A stretch of 64,000 nt of DNA from NCBI RefSeq assembly GCF_007655135.1, contig NC_045129.1, positions 18,388,274 through 18,452,273 of the forward strand, in the 5' to 3' direction. The notes beneath the pieces are model-generated. The model saw nothing but the letters and a program-made list of their open reading frames with translations, had not been told where the DNA came from and made no database searches. The position numbers and the translations under genes are program-made. Positions 50,070-60,976 of this stretch are shown here, one piece after another (position 1 is the stretch's first letter; every line of letters begins with the position of its first letter). This DNA comes from Punica granatum. Its lineage: Eukaryota > Streptophyta > Magnoliopsida > Myrtales > Lythraceae.

Positions 50070-50652
50070 TACTTAGAGGGCTCGGGCTCGATTCCGCTTG
50101 CTTGCATGTTTATTTATCGCCTCCCGTACATTTACTTTTAAGCACATTTATTCTTGCATTTGCATCGCATCATTCTAGCGGGTTCTTAGGTACCTTGTCC
50201 GAAATCCCACGGGCACCAAAATAGGAAACTAGGTTAGTCAGAGGTTCCGAGTAAGGGAACGGATCGAGTCGGCTATGCCACCGAACCGGCCCCCAAAGAT
50301 CCTCGCTCGATTTCAAGGAATTCACACCCTTGTATCAGGAGCCCCCATCCCTAGATAGCGGTTGTCCCAGTAGCACCGAAAACCATGCATACACAGGGAC
50401 CGTCATGCTGGACCAATCTTTGCCTCCATGCCGTCAACCGACCCCAAAGTCGAGTCATTGAGTCGGCTCGTAGTTTTCCCGTAGGACGGGCCTTTTGTTG
50501 TTTTTCCATGAGAAGGAGTGATGTATACTATAAAGAACGTTATTATAGTTTACCTTTCCGCACTGCATGCATTATTTTCAAAAACGACTTAGGACATTAC
50601 ATTGGTTTGATCCTTAAAGCGTTAAACCGACATCTCCTCCATTTAGGTAAGG
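50070..50652 (+). other. Untranslated leader of element A
   Basis: Non-coding stretch between PBS and ORF1. It is closely matched in inverse by 60273-60955 of element B (shared words CCCAAAGATCCTCGCTCG, TTAGTCAGAGGTTCCGAG). Confidence 0.75.
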
Positions 50653-52151
50653 ATGGACCGCCCGACTCTCGGTCTCAGACTCGAAGCAATCACACCGCCT
50701 AGGCAAGATATCCTGCGCATTTGGAGGACTCTCCGACCGGTGGATCGCGCCTTCATTCAGGGCATCATCGAAGATATGGTTATGTTCACCGAAACCCCGG
50801 TGGATTGGACCTTCTTGAGGACCGTCATCGAGTTTTGGGACCCCGAACATGTAGTATTCAACTTCCAGGGGACGGAGTTGGCGCCCACAATCGAAGAGTA
50901 CACGACGCTCATCCAGGGGCCCACGCCCACGACCCAAGGCATCTTTGTGCCCAACCCGTTCGCCACCATTCGGAGTCAGCTCTCCAACCTCCTCGGGATA
51001 CCCACCCAAGAAATCCACCAAGAGCTTTATCAAGGATGGGACAACGGCATCAGGATCGCATGGCTCTCCGATTGGATGCTCCTCCGCGCATTGACACCTT
51101 CGACGACATCCTATCAGCGTGACGCGTGTCACGGATTCCTGCTCTTGGTCTTCGGCACTCTCGTGTTCCCGTACTCGCCGAGCCTCATTGACGGGGCTAT
51201 AGCCCAAGTCGTCCTCCAAGCGGTGGGAGACCATAGTTACGTGGAGGCTTTGTTAGCCGAGACCGTTCGGTCTCTAGACTATGTTAGAGAGGTTCGGCGC
51301 GGTAGGATGAGAGGATCCCCGCACCTACTAAAGATTTGGCTCCTCGCTCACGTCCGCCCCTTTTGCTCATCACACCCTTTCTCCTACATCGCGGATGAGC
51401 GTTCGCTGATCGAGCGCCTGGTACCGGTCATCCCACCTCCCGAGCACAGCTTCTCGGAATGGAGGCACTTTTGGCGCGAGTTGACGCCCGTACGGTTCCT
51501 ATGGGTCTTTGATGGAATCTCGGCGGCCCCATGATCACAGGATGTCCTGGAATCGTGGGAGTCCCTCTTCTTAGCCACTTGGGGAGCACGCTCATATTCC
51601 CCGGCCGAGTAATCAGACAACTCGGCGGCTTACAGGACATTCCCGCCGAGGCGGACCGCCTACCCTACCGCATCCAGTGGGCCGACTCCACATCCACGGC
51701 CCCCGCAAGATTCCTGCAGATTCGGGAGATCCACCGTCAACGGGACGCTAGCACCATACAGCGTCTTTACTTCCCCGAGCACCCCACTGATGAAGAGCGA
51801 GCACTCTCTGCCACATCAGCATACGTGGCCCGGTTCTATTCACAGGGATCGACATCGCCGCAACGGTCCCAGACCATCCCGACTCCCCGAGCTACACCTA
51901 CCCCTGCTCCCGAAGCCGAAAGCTCCACGCAAGCGGCTATGCGCGCAGAATTACGGGCCATCAGGGAGGAACGAGATAGGCTCCGTTGCGAGCTTGTTGA
52001 CTCTCGCGTAGAGGTCGCGGACTGCAGGGAGCTTCAGACGGAGTTGGCTCGAGCACGCGCTCGAGTCGCACATTTAGACAGGGAGATGGCCCGTTTGAGC
52101 GCGAAGTTGGACCGAGTGCGTGCAAGGGCGTGCGAGATCGCCTACCCCTAG
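50653..52151 (+). pseudogene. Element A ORF1 (DUF7745-like), split by one frameshift
   Basis: ORF1 lies upstream of gag, as in Ogre-type elements. The first frame (50653-51534) gives 293 residues beginning MDRPTLGLRLEAITPP, with VDWTFLRTVIEFWDPEHVVF and FQGTELAPTIEEYT, the pattern I know from DUF7745-type proteins of plant retroelements. The second frame (51531-52151) overlaps by ATGA and continues GCPGIVGVPLLSHLGSTL, then a Pro/Thr-rich linker and an Arg/Glu-rich C-terminal coiled coil (AELRAIREERDRLRCELVD). Because the two halves read as one protein, I infer a single-base frameshift near 51534, although a genuine overlap cannot be excluded. Function of ORF1 is unknown. Confidence 0.7.
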
Positions 52152-52466
52152 GATTAGTGAACGCGCCCGTTTTTGCCCTCACTCGGACCCATGCCGCTCT
52201 CAAACGGCCACCGAGCGCAAAGGGATGTCGGCTTTACGTTTATGTTCCTTTTATTTCGTGCGTTGTATTTTGCAAAACTATGGAACTCGAATCAAATCAA
52301 TGAAATGACATTAGCATTTCAAAAACTCATGCATCTCATACATCTTGTCCCTTTATTTATTCCGTACTTATCATCTCAAAATGTCGATGTTGCCCTTACA
52401 CATTCTTGGAATCTAGGCAAATCGCAACTGGCGTCGCACCGATACCCGACTCGTCAACGTCTCAGG

Positions 52467-54878
52467 ATGACGGAAGAGGACCGAGTTGATATCTCCGAGG
52501 AAGTCAACCCACCGGTTCCGACTCATTCCCAACCGCCCCCGGCACACGCTCCGCCTCCTCCGACTCCTGCAAGCATACTCTCGGCGTATTCGGGCACCCC
52601 TCCGACACATCTCCCCCCCCCCCCAACGTCTTCAGGGGCGCCCCTTCCACCAGTCTCACTGACATCATCCGCCTCCGATGACCAAGCCCGCATCACGGCA
52701 CTCGAGGGCACGGTCAACCAAATGGCCGCCAACATGGCAGAGCTGCTCGCTCTGCTTAGAGGACCTAACCGCGCATCCTCGAGCTCCACACCTCCGCCAG
52801 GACAAGGGCTGACAGTCGATCTGACCCGTTGGGTTCCGCCAACTCAAGCCCCGGAGAACATGGATGCGCCCGTGCCACCAACACTGCATACGTCCATGGC
52901 TCACCCCCTTACCAGTCCATTTCTGCCACCGCCGGCCCCCACGGCCGTCCCTCTTCCACCGGCGGCGTTCTTCACTTCGGATCAGGTCCTATCCGTGCTG
53001 CCACCTGTTTCCATGCCGGCCCCGGCCGCGATCTATACCGTCCCTCCGCCGATGGTTTTTCCGGCCTCAAGCGCACCTGCTCCGACTCACCCTCAAGTTG
53101 CGGATCTTCCCTCCTATCCGCCTCTACAACCTCACATCAACTTCTCCTACCAAGCACCACCCCCTATAAACACCACCTTCCTCGAACCAGGCACGCCGAT
53201 TCACGCGGCCCAGGTTGCTTCACCAATGCACTTTTTCCCCGAGGCCAACGACGAGCAGGAGCGTAGACTAAAGCGAATGGAAGAGACGATACGGGCCCTA
53301 CAAGCAAGTGATACTCGACCGGATGCGCGCTACGGTGACTGTAGTCTTTTCCCAGGCATGCGGCTGCCCTCGAAATTTAAGATCTCAGAGTTCAAGACCT
53401 ACGGAGGCACGACAGATTCGCGACACCACCTCTGCCATTACCGAGGGAAGATGCTACAGTATAGGGGGTACGAGGAGTTCGTCATCCACTCCTTTCAAGA
53501 TAGCCTCTCGGGATCCGCTCTCGATTGGTTTATGTCACTGAAGGCCGAAGACATTCCGACGTGGGCAGACCTTTCCCGGAAGTTCATCGACCAATATCAG
53601 TATTGCGCCGAGGCACCTCCCACCCTCTTGGAATTAAGCACAAAGGAGATTGCGCGGGGCCAAAGGTTCGATGAATACGCTACTAAATGGCGCGCCCAAA
53701 CGACGAAACACATCCCTCCGATCAGCGAAGCACAACAGATTCAGTTGTTTCACTCCACGCTGAGAGGGATATATTATTCGCACCTATTGGCCCACACCTC
53801 TTCGTTCTCCGACCTCATCGAAGTCGGGAAAAAGCTTGACTTGGGGATCAAGCTCGGCAGGATGGAGGGTCCCACTGGTAAAGGAGAGGAATCCTCGAAG
53901 AAGGTCCCTGCCACGACATCGTCTTCCAGCGGAAGGAGAGGGAAGAAAGTTTCAGTGAACGCCGTCAATCCAGCACAACCGACGCCCCAACAATACTCGG
54001 TGAATTTCACGACCTCACCGACTGCCGCTCCTGCCTACTTCCCCCCGCCTCCACAGCATCAACACCAATCGGTCTATTACTCGGCTCCACCGGGCCCGCC
54101 GCCAATGGCCTCACAACCGTTCGACCACCACTACGCACCCGCGCCGACGTCGCCCAGGCCCCCGGTGTCGAGAGCTCCTCCACCGGCGCAGCTGAACCTT
54201 ACCTCGCAAGGTCTACACCGACCCCGCAGGTAGTACACACCTCTGCCTGCCCCTCTTTCTCACATATATCGACAACTCCTTGCGGGTGACCAAATCCGAC
54301 CGATATCCCCAGGCCCGAATTTTGACCCGTCCATTCAGGATCAATCTAAACGCTGTGAGTATCATCAAGGCGCGCCGGGGCACACTCTCGATAATTGTTG
54401 GAGGTTGTGAGACGAGATCCGAAAGAGGATCGACAGCAACAAGCTCACCTTCAATGCCGTCAGGCCCCCGAATGTGCAGGACAACCCCCTCCCGGACCAT
54501 AGGCCGAGTTCGGGGCCTTCCATCAACATGATCTCCATATGCGCCTCGGGGAGGGATGAGGACGCACAAGACAACCCCCTTCCCTTCGTGATCGACTACA
54601 CTCCTGAGGAACCCACGGTCGGATTCGCAGGACGCACGGCCTCACTAGCTCCATTCGTCGTAGATATCCCCGCGCGAGAACCGTACGCAGACAGCAAGGT
54701 CCCCTGGACCTATGAAGGAAGTGTCGGGAGTGTCGAGCAGCAGTTTAGTGTCATGGGTATGACACGTTCGGGGCGGGTGTACGAGAACCCGGCAGCCAAG
54801 GACAAAGGGAAGGCGCCCGCCACTGAAGTTAGGGCAGTACCCGAAAGCTCGCCTTTCGCCGACCAAGAGGGTAACTGA
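52467..54878 (+). pseudogene. Element A gag (capsid and CCHC-like knuckle), frameshifted
   Basis: A frame open from 52173 to 54233; the start at 52467 (MTEEDRVDISEEV) is preferred because the upstream 98 codons look non-coding, but this is a judgement. Contents in order: very Pro-rich N-terminal half; MKRMEE-like coiled segment; Retrotrans_gag core (FKISEFKTYGGTTDSRHHL, SALDWFMSL, WADLSRKFIDQYQ, RGQRFDEYATKWR) at about codons 405-510 of the open frame; Ser/Lys linker. After a -1 frameshift near 54205-54233 the reading continues with a zinc-knuckle-like CEYHQGAPGHTLDNC (about 54350-54400) to a stop at 54878. Gag packages the RNA; this copy cannot make one continuous protein. Confidence 0.85.
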
Positions 54879-56095
54879 AGAGGAAGCCGAAGCATTCGTG
54901 AATATCATAAAAGCGAGCAAGTACAAAGTGGTCGATCAAATGGTCAAGTCCCCGGCCCACATCTCATTGCTTGCCCTCATCGTCAACTCGGAACCTCACC
55001 GGGAGGCCCTCCTCCGGGTGCTGACCGCGGCGCAGATCCTAAGGAAACGCCCCCTGATAGGATAGAGGAGACCGTCGGTTCCAACTTCTCCAATACCATC
55101 TCGTTCTCGGACGACGAGTTCCCGTCCGAAGGCTGGTCACATTCGTGGGCATTGCATATTGTCTGCAAATGCAATAACTACATCATCGGCCGGGTCATGA
55201 TCGACAACGGTTCCGCGCTTAACGTTTGCCCGGTAACCACCTTGAAGCAGATGAATGTGGACCTCAACTGAGTCCGCCCGAGCAAAATAGCAGTCCGAGC
55301 CTTCAATGGCTCACGGAGGGAGGTAAACGGGGAGATTGACCTCCTTATAGACGTTGGCCCGTGCTCGTTCAGCATCACGTTCCAAGTGCTCGACATCCCG
55401 AACGCGTACAACCTACTGCTCGGGAGGCCTTAGATCCACTCGGCCGGCGCCGTCCCTTCTTCTCTGCACCAAAGGCTGAAATTCATCGTCGAGGAGAAGC
55501 TCATTACGGTGAAAGGAGAGGAGGACTACGCCATCTACAAGGAGACGGCGGTGCCCTACATCAGCGTCGGCGATGACGAGAACCTCCCATTCCATTCGTT
55601 CGAAACCATCTCCGTCATCCGGGACTACGGAGAGATTGGACCATCCCACACCGATCGCATGATAGGGAAGGTGCTTTTGCGCAGCAACTACATCCCCGGC
55701 ACCGGCCTCGGGGCGCGCGAACAGGGGATCAGCCGCCCTATTGAAATCGAGGAATACAATCACAGGAGGGGACTCGGCTTTCGCCCCTCCTGTCACGAAA
55801 TCATCGAAGCCCGTAGGGGCAACCATCTTCACCGCCTCGCCGCACACTATGGGAGGCTCAACAGGGGCACTCCAGTCCCCCCGCTATCCCACTTCTTCCC
55901 CGGGCCTTCACACACTATCGGGGGCACCCTTGACAGCCCTTCCTCGGACTCCGACGACACTCCTACCGCTCCGTCAACCGTGTACGCCGTCACCGAGGAG
56001 ATTCCTTCAGGGGTTCACATCCGCTTGGCGCAGGAAAATGAGGAGCTTAACAACTGGACCTCAGTCCCGCGCTACTCGGTTGTGATTGCCGATGT
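54879..56095 (+). pseudogene. Element A protease and G-patch region
   Basis: Contains, in order, EEEAEAFVNIIKASKY, the stretch SFSDDEFPSEGWSHS, an aspartic-protease core (VMIDNGSALNVCPVTTL; active-site DNG as in Tat/Ogre proteases), the distal NAYNLLLGRP, and a G-patch (LRSNYIPGTGLGAREQG, RRGLGFRP), a domain typical of Tat/Ogre pol. Damage: a one-base shift near 55038, TGA at 55269-55271, TAG at 55431-55433 in place of the expected Trp. The last part is open (55509-56099) and ends in a short stop-containing gap that looks like an intron. Confidence 0.85.
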
Positions 56096-56269
56096 GTAAG
56101 GCTTATCTATGTATAAGATGTTCCCTGCGTGTCGGCATAAGCCATGCGTTACACGACGGGAAAGGGGTTTCTATTATGGCTTCATGTTCACATTATCAAT
56201 GAAATCTCTCACGCATTTTTTTTGAATTCCCATGCGTTTCATCTCCTTTTCCTATTCTCTATTTCGCAG
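56096..56269 (+). other. Putative pol intron of element A (174 bp)
   Basis: The G-patch frame ends GAT GT then GTAAGG (donor at 56096). A pyrimidine-rich run ending TTTCGCAG (acceptor at 56268-56269) precedes CACTATAAG. Removing the segment joins the upstream frame in phase to the RT frame (GT plus C, then ACT ATA). Ogre elements are known to have an intron between protease and RT. Confidence 0.6.
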
Positions 56270-57952
56270 CACTATAAGTTTTCTAAGACAATTCTCTCGA
56301 ATTTCCAAGCTCCACTCGAATCCAAATCCTCGACACTTCGATTCGAACCTATTCCAAGAGCACCTCGGTGAGCCCCAACCCGTATACTTCGGGGAAGGGC
56401 TTCCCGAGGACAGTCAAGTGCCCGAGATAGAAGAGAGTTTGTGTCGCCTCGAGGACCATCAAATCACCTCGGTCGAGCCGACAGAGGAGATCAACGTGGG
56501 CACTGAAGAAGAGCCCCGCACCTTGAAGATCGGGACAGCACTCGACCCTATGCAGCAAACCCGGATGATCGACTTCCTGAAGGAATATCAAGAGGTCTTC
56601 GCCTGGTCCTATGCTGACATGCCCGGCTTAGACCCCTCAATAGTCGAGCACTTCTTTCCACTCGACACTGAGAAATTCCCGCCCAAGCGCCAACAGTTGC
56701 GACGACAGCGGACTAGTCTTCTCCTCCGCATCAAAGAAGAAGTCGTCAAGCAGATCAACGTGGGGTTCCTCGAAGTCTGCAACTATTCCGAGTGGGTAGC
56801 GAACATTGTGCCGGTGGAAAAGAAGGATGGAAGGGTCCGAGACTGCGTCGACTACCGGGACCTCAACAAAGCTAGCCCTAAGGACAATTTCCCCCTGCCG
56901 CACATCGACGTCCTAGTCGACAATACAGCGCGCCACGCCCAATTCTCTTTCATGGATGGCTTCTCCGGATACAATCAAATTGGGATGGCCGAAAAGGACA
57001 AACTCAAGACGACGTTCACTACGATGTGGGGAACTTTTTGCTATCGCGTTATGCCTTTCGGCCTCAAGAACGCAGGGGCCACTTATTAGAGGGCTATGGT
57101 CACCTTGTTCCACGACATGATGCACAATGAGGTCGAGGTATATGTCGACGATACGATCGCCAAGTCCAAAGAGGGAGAAGACCACCTTGTCAACCTGAAG
57201 CGCTTTTTCGATCGCTTAAAAGAATACAAGCTCCGGCTTAATCCGGCAAAATGTACATTTGGTGCTCGATCAGGAAAGCTGCTAGGATTCGTGGTCAGCG
57301 AGCGCGGCATCGAAGTGGATCCGGACAAAGTCAAGGCGATTAAAGAGCTTCCCCCGCCGTCAACGGTTCGAGAGGTACGCGGCTTCTTGGGGCGGCTGAA
57401 CTACATTGCGCCCTTCATTGCAAACCTGACGGATAAGTGTCAACTGCTCTTTTGCTTGCTCCGCAAGAATGCAGAGATGGAGTGGGACCACGAGTGTCAG
57501 AAGGCCTTCGACACCATCAAGGCCTACCTAATTCAGCCGCCGATATTGGTACCACCCGCGCCGAATCGGCCCCTCATTCTATACCTCACGGTGCGCCGGC
57601 AATCCTTAGGGTGCATGCTAGGGCAAGAAGACGAGTCGACGCACACGGAAATGGCGATATATTACTTGAGTAAGAAGTTCACTGAAGGGGAGTCCAATTA
57701 TCCGAAGATTGAGAAGATGTGTTGCGCGTTGGTATGGGTGATGCAAAGGCTCCGACAGTACACGCTCTATCACACAATCCGCTTGCTGTCAAAAGCGGAT
57801 CCCTTGCGGTATTTGCTCGATAGCCCCTCCTCCATGAGGAACATCGTAAAATGGCGCTGCCAACTGACGGAATACGACATAGAGTACGTGCCCCGCACGT
57901 CTGTCAAGGGGCAAGCGATTGCCAACCACCTAGCAGAATTCCCGATCGACGA
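56270..57952 (+). pseudogene. Element A reverse transcriptase and partial RNase H
   Basis: Acidic linker, then RT: EYQEVFAWSYADMPGLDPS, EKFPPKRQQLRR, NIVPVEKKDGRVRDCVDYRD, LNKASPKDNFPLP, FSFMDGFSGYNQI, YRVMPFGLKNAGATY, a TAG at 57087-57089 (Gln expected), the catalytic VEVYVDDTIAKS (YVDD), LLGFVVSERGIEVDP, VREVRGFLGRLNYI. RNase H follows with AIYYLSKKFTEGESNY and KADPLRYLL, and the coding sequence stops at AIANHLAEFPIDD where the 3' LTR begins. The second (archaeal-type) RNase H and integrase that normally follow in Tat/Ogre pol are absent. Confidence 0.9.
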
Positions 57953-58952
57953 TGTTAGCACCCCATTTTGGCCCACCGGCTTCCCACACGAGGATTCTCG
58001 ACCGAAGCCCGGGACACTATTCATCACCTGGCAATCAGAGGCAAATAGGCGGGCACGGGGTCATGAGCAATAGGAGAAAGAGCTAGGTCACCTAGAAAAG
58101 CGGAGGAAGGCCATCAGAAGAACGAACGAACGAGGAATCCCCAAAACGACGGGGCTGGCACTGTGGCAGTATTCATCATCGAGTCACCAAAGCACCGAAA
58201 GGTGCCCAATATGGAACTCCAAAAATCCCTCTCAGTGCCAAAGTGACCAATGACACGTCCGGATGCATTTCCAGGGCAAGCCACATGAGCCGGGACACCC
58301 TGATCCCTCACGGATGCCTTTTCTGACAGAGCTCCCGAGGCCCGCTCCACTGACAAGCAGACGGCCCCCCTAAACGGGCCTACAGGCACCCAGGGACCAC
58401 CAAGGTTGAGGAACAAGCTTCAGATGACCTTCCGGAACTCGACTCGGTTTCCCGAAGGACGTTTCAGTGGTCATGAACGTCTCCCGGCGAGCCTTTGGGG
58501 CGCGTCCATGGAAAACAGAGATCACAACGATCCCCGAGCACCTCAAGACATTCAGGGAACACTGAGAAAACCCCGGTCAAAAGCCCCTAGGTCTTCCCGG
58601 GCTAACGGTCCTCGACCAAGGGTGACGAGCCAACGATCCCCCACGGGGCAAAATGATCGCCAAAACGAATGTTAGGATGCACAAAGAGCAATCGGGGGCC
58701 GAGGGACACTAAACTCCGCTCCGAACGTCCAAACAGGGCAAAACCGACTCTCGAGACGCCGAGTCGCCCGAACGTTCATTCACACGACACATGGCGATAT
58801 TAGGCTCATTCAAATCCTCGTCATCCAAGCATTCCAAATCTTCAAATTAATTGGACATCCGAGATCGAATGCGAGCTCAATCAAGTTTCAAGCATTTTCC
58901 GGCTTTTCTCTCAATCGAGCGGGACCCATAGCTCAGCCAAGCCAAGCCACCA

Positions 58953-59021
58953 AGCCGTGGCTCAACCCCAAGCCACGGCTCAATCCCTCAAGCCGCGGCT
59001 CAGCCGCAATAAGCCATAGCT
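58953..59021. promoter_or_regulatory. Palindrome array, 3' LTR copy
   Basis: AGCCGTGGCT at 58953, AGCCACGGCT at 58971, AGCCGCGGCT at 58991 and a mutated AGCCATAGCT at 59012. The 18-20-21 spacing is the same as in the 5' LTR. Confidence 0.5.
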
Positions 59022-59267
59022 TGCCCCTATGGTCGGCGGCTCAATCCCTTCCCTCTTCCTTCCACCACACAATTCAAATCTCTTACACACCCATCACCCA
59101 TCCATCAGCTCCCATCACCCTTACCCTTGCTTCCCCTACACTCTAAGTGACATCTCCTCCTCCCTAATCCCATTAGAAAATTCGGCAGCCCTCTAAGCCA
59201 ATTCGGCAGCCCCTTAATTCCCCAAAACCGCAATTAGCCTCCCCTAATCTTCCCATTAAGCTAGCCT

Positions 59268-59273
59268 ATAAGT
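59268..59273 (+). promoter_or_regulatory. TATA box of the element A 3' LTR
   Basis: TATAAG in the context GCTAGCCTATAAG, matching the 5' LTR box. Confidence 0.45.
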
Positions 59274-59638
59274 TCCCATCCATCGTTAACTCGAATCACT
59301 TCTTCATTCTCACTCTCTCTCAAGCCAATCTCTCTTAAGAATCCTCTCAAACTCCAGCCCTCCCCTCCAATTCGTTCAGCCCTTGCCAAGGCCAAAACCA
59401 TCGGAAAACCACCCGGTATTCCGGTAACCACCCGACCCGACTTAAGCCAAAAATCATCAAACTTCTTAGCCTACATATTTCTCACCCCCTAAGCCCATTT
59501 CCGGGCTTAGATTTTGGATTTGAGGTCCCCAACACCCCGTTCCAACCAAAGGAAGAATCGGGTCCCGAGACCCCTAGCCGCGCGCACTGGAGCCCTTCAC
59601 GTGTGCCATTTCCTCCCACGACTTCGGCGAGTCGTGGC

Positions 59639-59897
59639 TGTACGGACCCGAATGTGGACTCTCGTCGGGGCCCGCATTGCGCGCTTTTGGATCGCGCGGC
59701 TTGGTCGGAACGTCCACCTTCCTGTGGGGACGCGCGTCGGACACGTGTGAGAGAAGGAGTCGCCACTTATCATTTTACGACCCGACAGTCGAGGGCGGAT
59801 AAGTTACCCGGGTCTAGGGGTATGGAACACCTAGTTTGTTGTTAAGGCATTGGTCTGTGCGGAACCGGAAAGTCCGTGTTCGGGGGTTCATGTCACG
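59639..59897 (-). mobile_element. Element B: remnant of the 3' LTR end
   Basis: TGTACGGACCCGAATGTGG to GGGGGTTCATGTCACG is nearly identical to 60977-61235 in the same orientation. After 59897 the two diverge. It is the outer end of a 3' LTR whose remainder has been lost. Confidence 0.8.
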
Positions 59898-59957
59898 CAG
59901 TGACACTCTCTGTTAGGAAGAAGTTAGTGTTGGTTAACTTCGCCTGGGAAGGTTGAT

Positions 59958-60272
59958 CGGCCCTCGGGCCACAGTTCGTCTTGTTGTGGAGGAAGGGTGA
60001 AGGCCGCGAGTGGCCTGCCGGCTAAAGTGGGCACGACTCGCCTATCGTGCGGGGTGGGTGGCCGGGCTGGACGGCTTCTGGTCATAGCACGTCTCGCCAT
60101 GGAGAGGTGAAGACCGCAAGTGGTCTACCCGCGAAGGTTAGCACAACTCACATGTCGTACGGGGTGGGTGGCCGGGCTGGACGGCCTCTGGTCATAGCAC
60201 GTCTCGCCATGGAGAGGTGAAGACCGCAAGTGGTCTACCCGCGAAGGTTAGCACAACTCACATGTCGTACGG
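59958..60272. repeat. 110-bp tandem repeat inside element B
   Basis: Two almost identical 110-base units (60051-60160 and 60161-60270, starting GGGGTGGGTGGCCGGG and ending CATGTCGTAC or similar) are preceded by a diverged partial unit (about 59990-60050: GGAGGAAGGGTGAAGGCCGC). Tandem repeats near the 3' side are common in Ogre-type elements (family knowledge). Confidence 0.85.
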
Positions 60273-60955
60273 GACATGGTAGTTGCTGTGCAAACATCGG
60301 ATGCAGGCAATGTATGAGTTTTCAAAAGCTAATGTCGTTGCATTGATTTGATTAAAGTTCCCAGATTTACGAAGATAGTTCATTTGAAAAAGGGAACTTA
60401 AGCAATAAACCAATGCAATGTCCTAGTTTATTTGAAAACATGCATGCAGGTGCAGAAAGAATAAATTATAATTGTATCTGTTACAATGTACATCGCTCAT
60501 TATAGAAAAACAACAAAAGGCCCGCCTAAAAGAAAAACTACGAGACGACTCAAAGACTCAACTTTTGGGTCGGTTGGCGGCGTGAAGGTTATTTTTGGTC
60601 CAGCATGACGGTCCCTGTTTATGCATGGTTTCAGTGTCCTACTGGGAAAACCACTAACTAGGGATGGGGGCTCTCGATTCAAGGGCGTCAATTCCTTGAA
60701 ATCGAGCGAGGATCTTTGGGGGCCGATTCGGTGGCGGAGCCGACTCGATCCGTTCCCTTACTCGGAACCTCTGACTAACCTAGCTTCCTAAATCGGCGCC
60801 CGTGGGATTTCAGGCGAGGTACCTAAATCCACTAGAATGATGCAATGCAAGTGCAGAAAGTAAAGGTGCATAAAGTAGATAAGCGGAAAATTGCAGGAAG
60901 CGGTAAATGAACATGCAAGCAAGCAAACGAATCGAGCCTGAACCCACTAAGTATG
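60273..60955 (-). other. Element B: untranslated leader
   Basis: Inverse-oriented match to the leader of element A (50070-50600), for example CCCAAAGATCCTCGCTCG on the minus strand. It joins the tandem repeats directly, so ORF1, gag and pol have been deleted. Confidence 0.75.
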
Positions 60956-60973
60956 TCCCCAGTGGAGTCGCCA
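60956..60973 (-). other. Primer-binding site of element B
   Basis: On the minus strand, TGGCGACTCCACTGGGGA, identical to the site of element A, begins three bases after the LTR end. Confidence 0.8.
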
Positions 60974-60976
60974 AGC

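Larger units (their letters stand above)
57953..59638 (+). mobile_element. 3' LTR of element A, truncated by insertion of B
   Basis: TGTTAGCACCCCATTTTGGC and onwards repeats the start of the 44882 LTR: same order of GGAAAACAGAGATCAC, palindrome array, TATA box and ACCACCCGGTATTCCGGTAA. Homology ends at 59638, matching about position 46725 of the 5' LTR, where TGTACGGACCCG of element B begins. In the first ~60 bases I count eight differences from the 5' LTR, all transitions. Confidence 0.85.

Noticed and set aside
59958..60272. Direct repeats considered as a CRISPR-like array
   Set aside because: They are contiguous 110-base tandem units without spacers, inside a plant retrotransposon.
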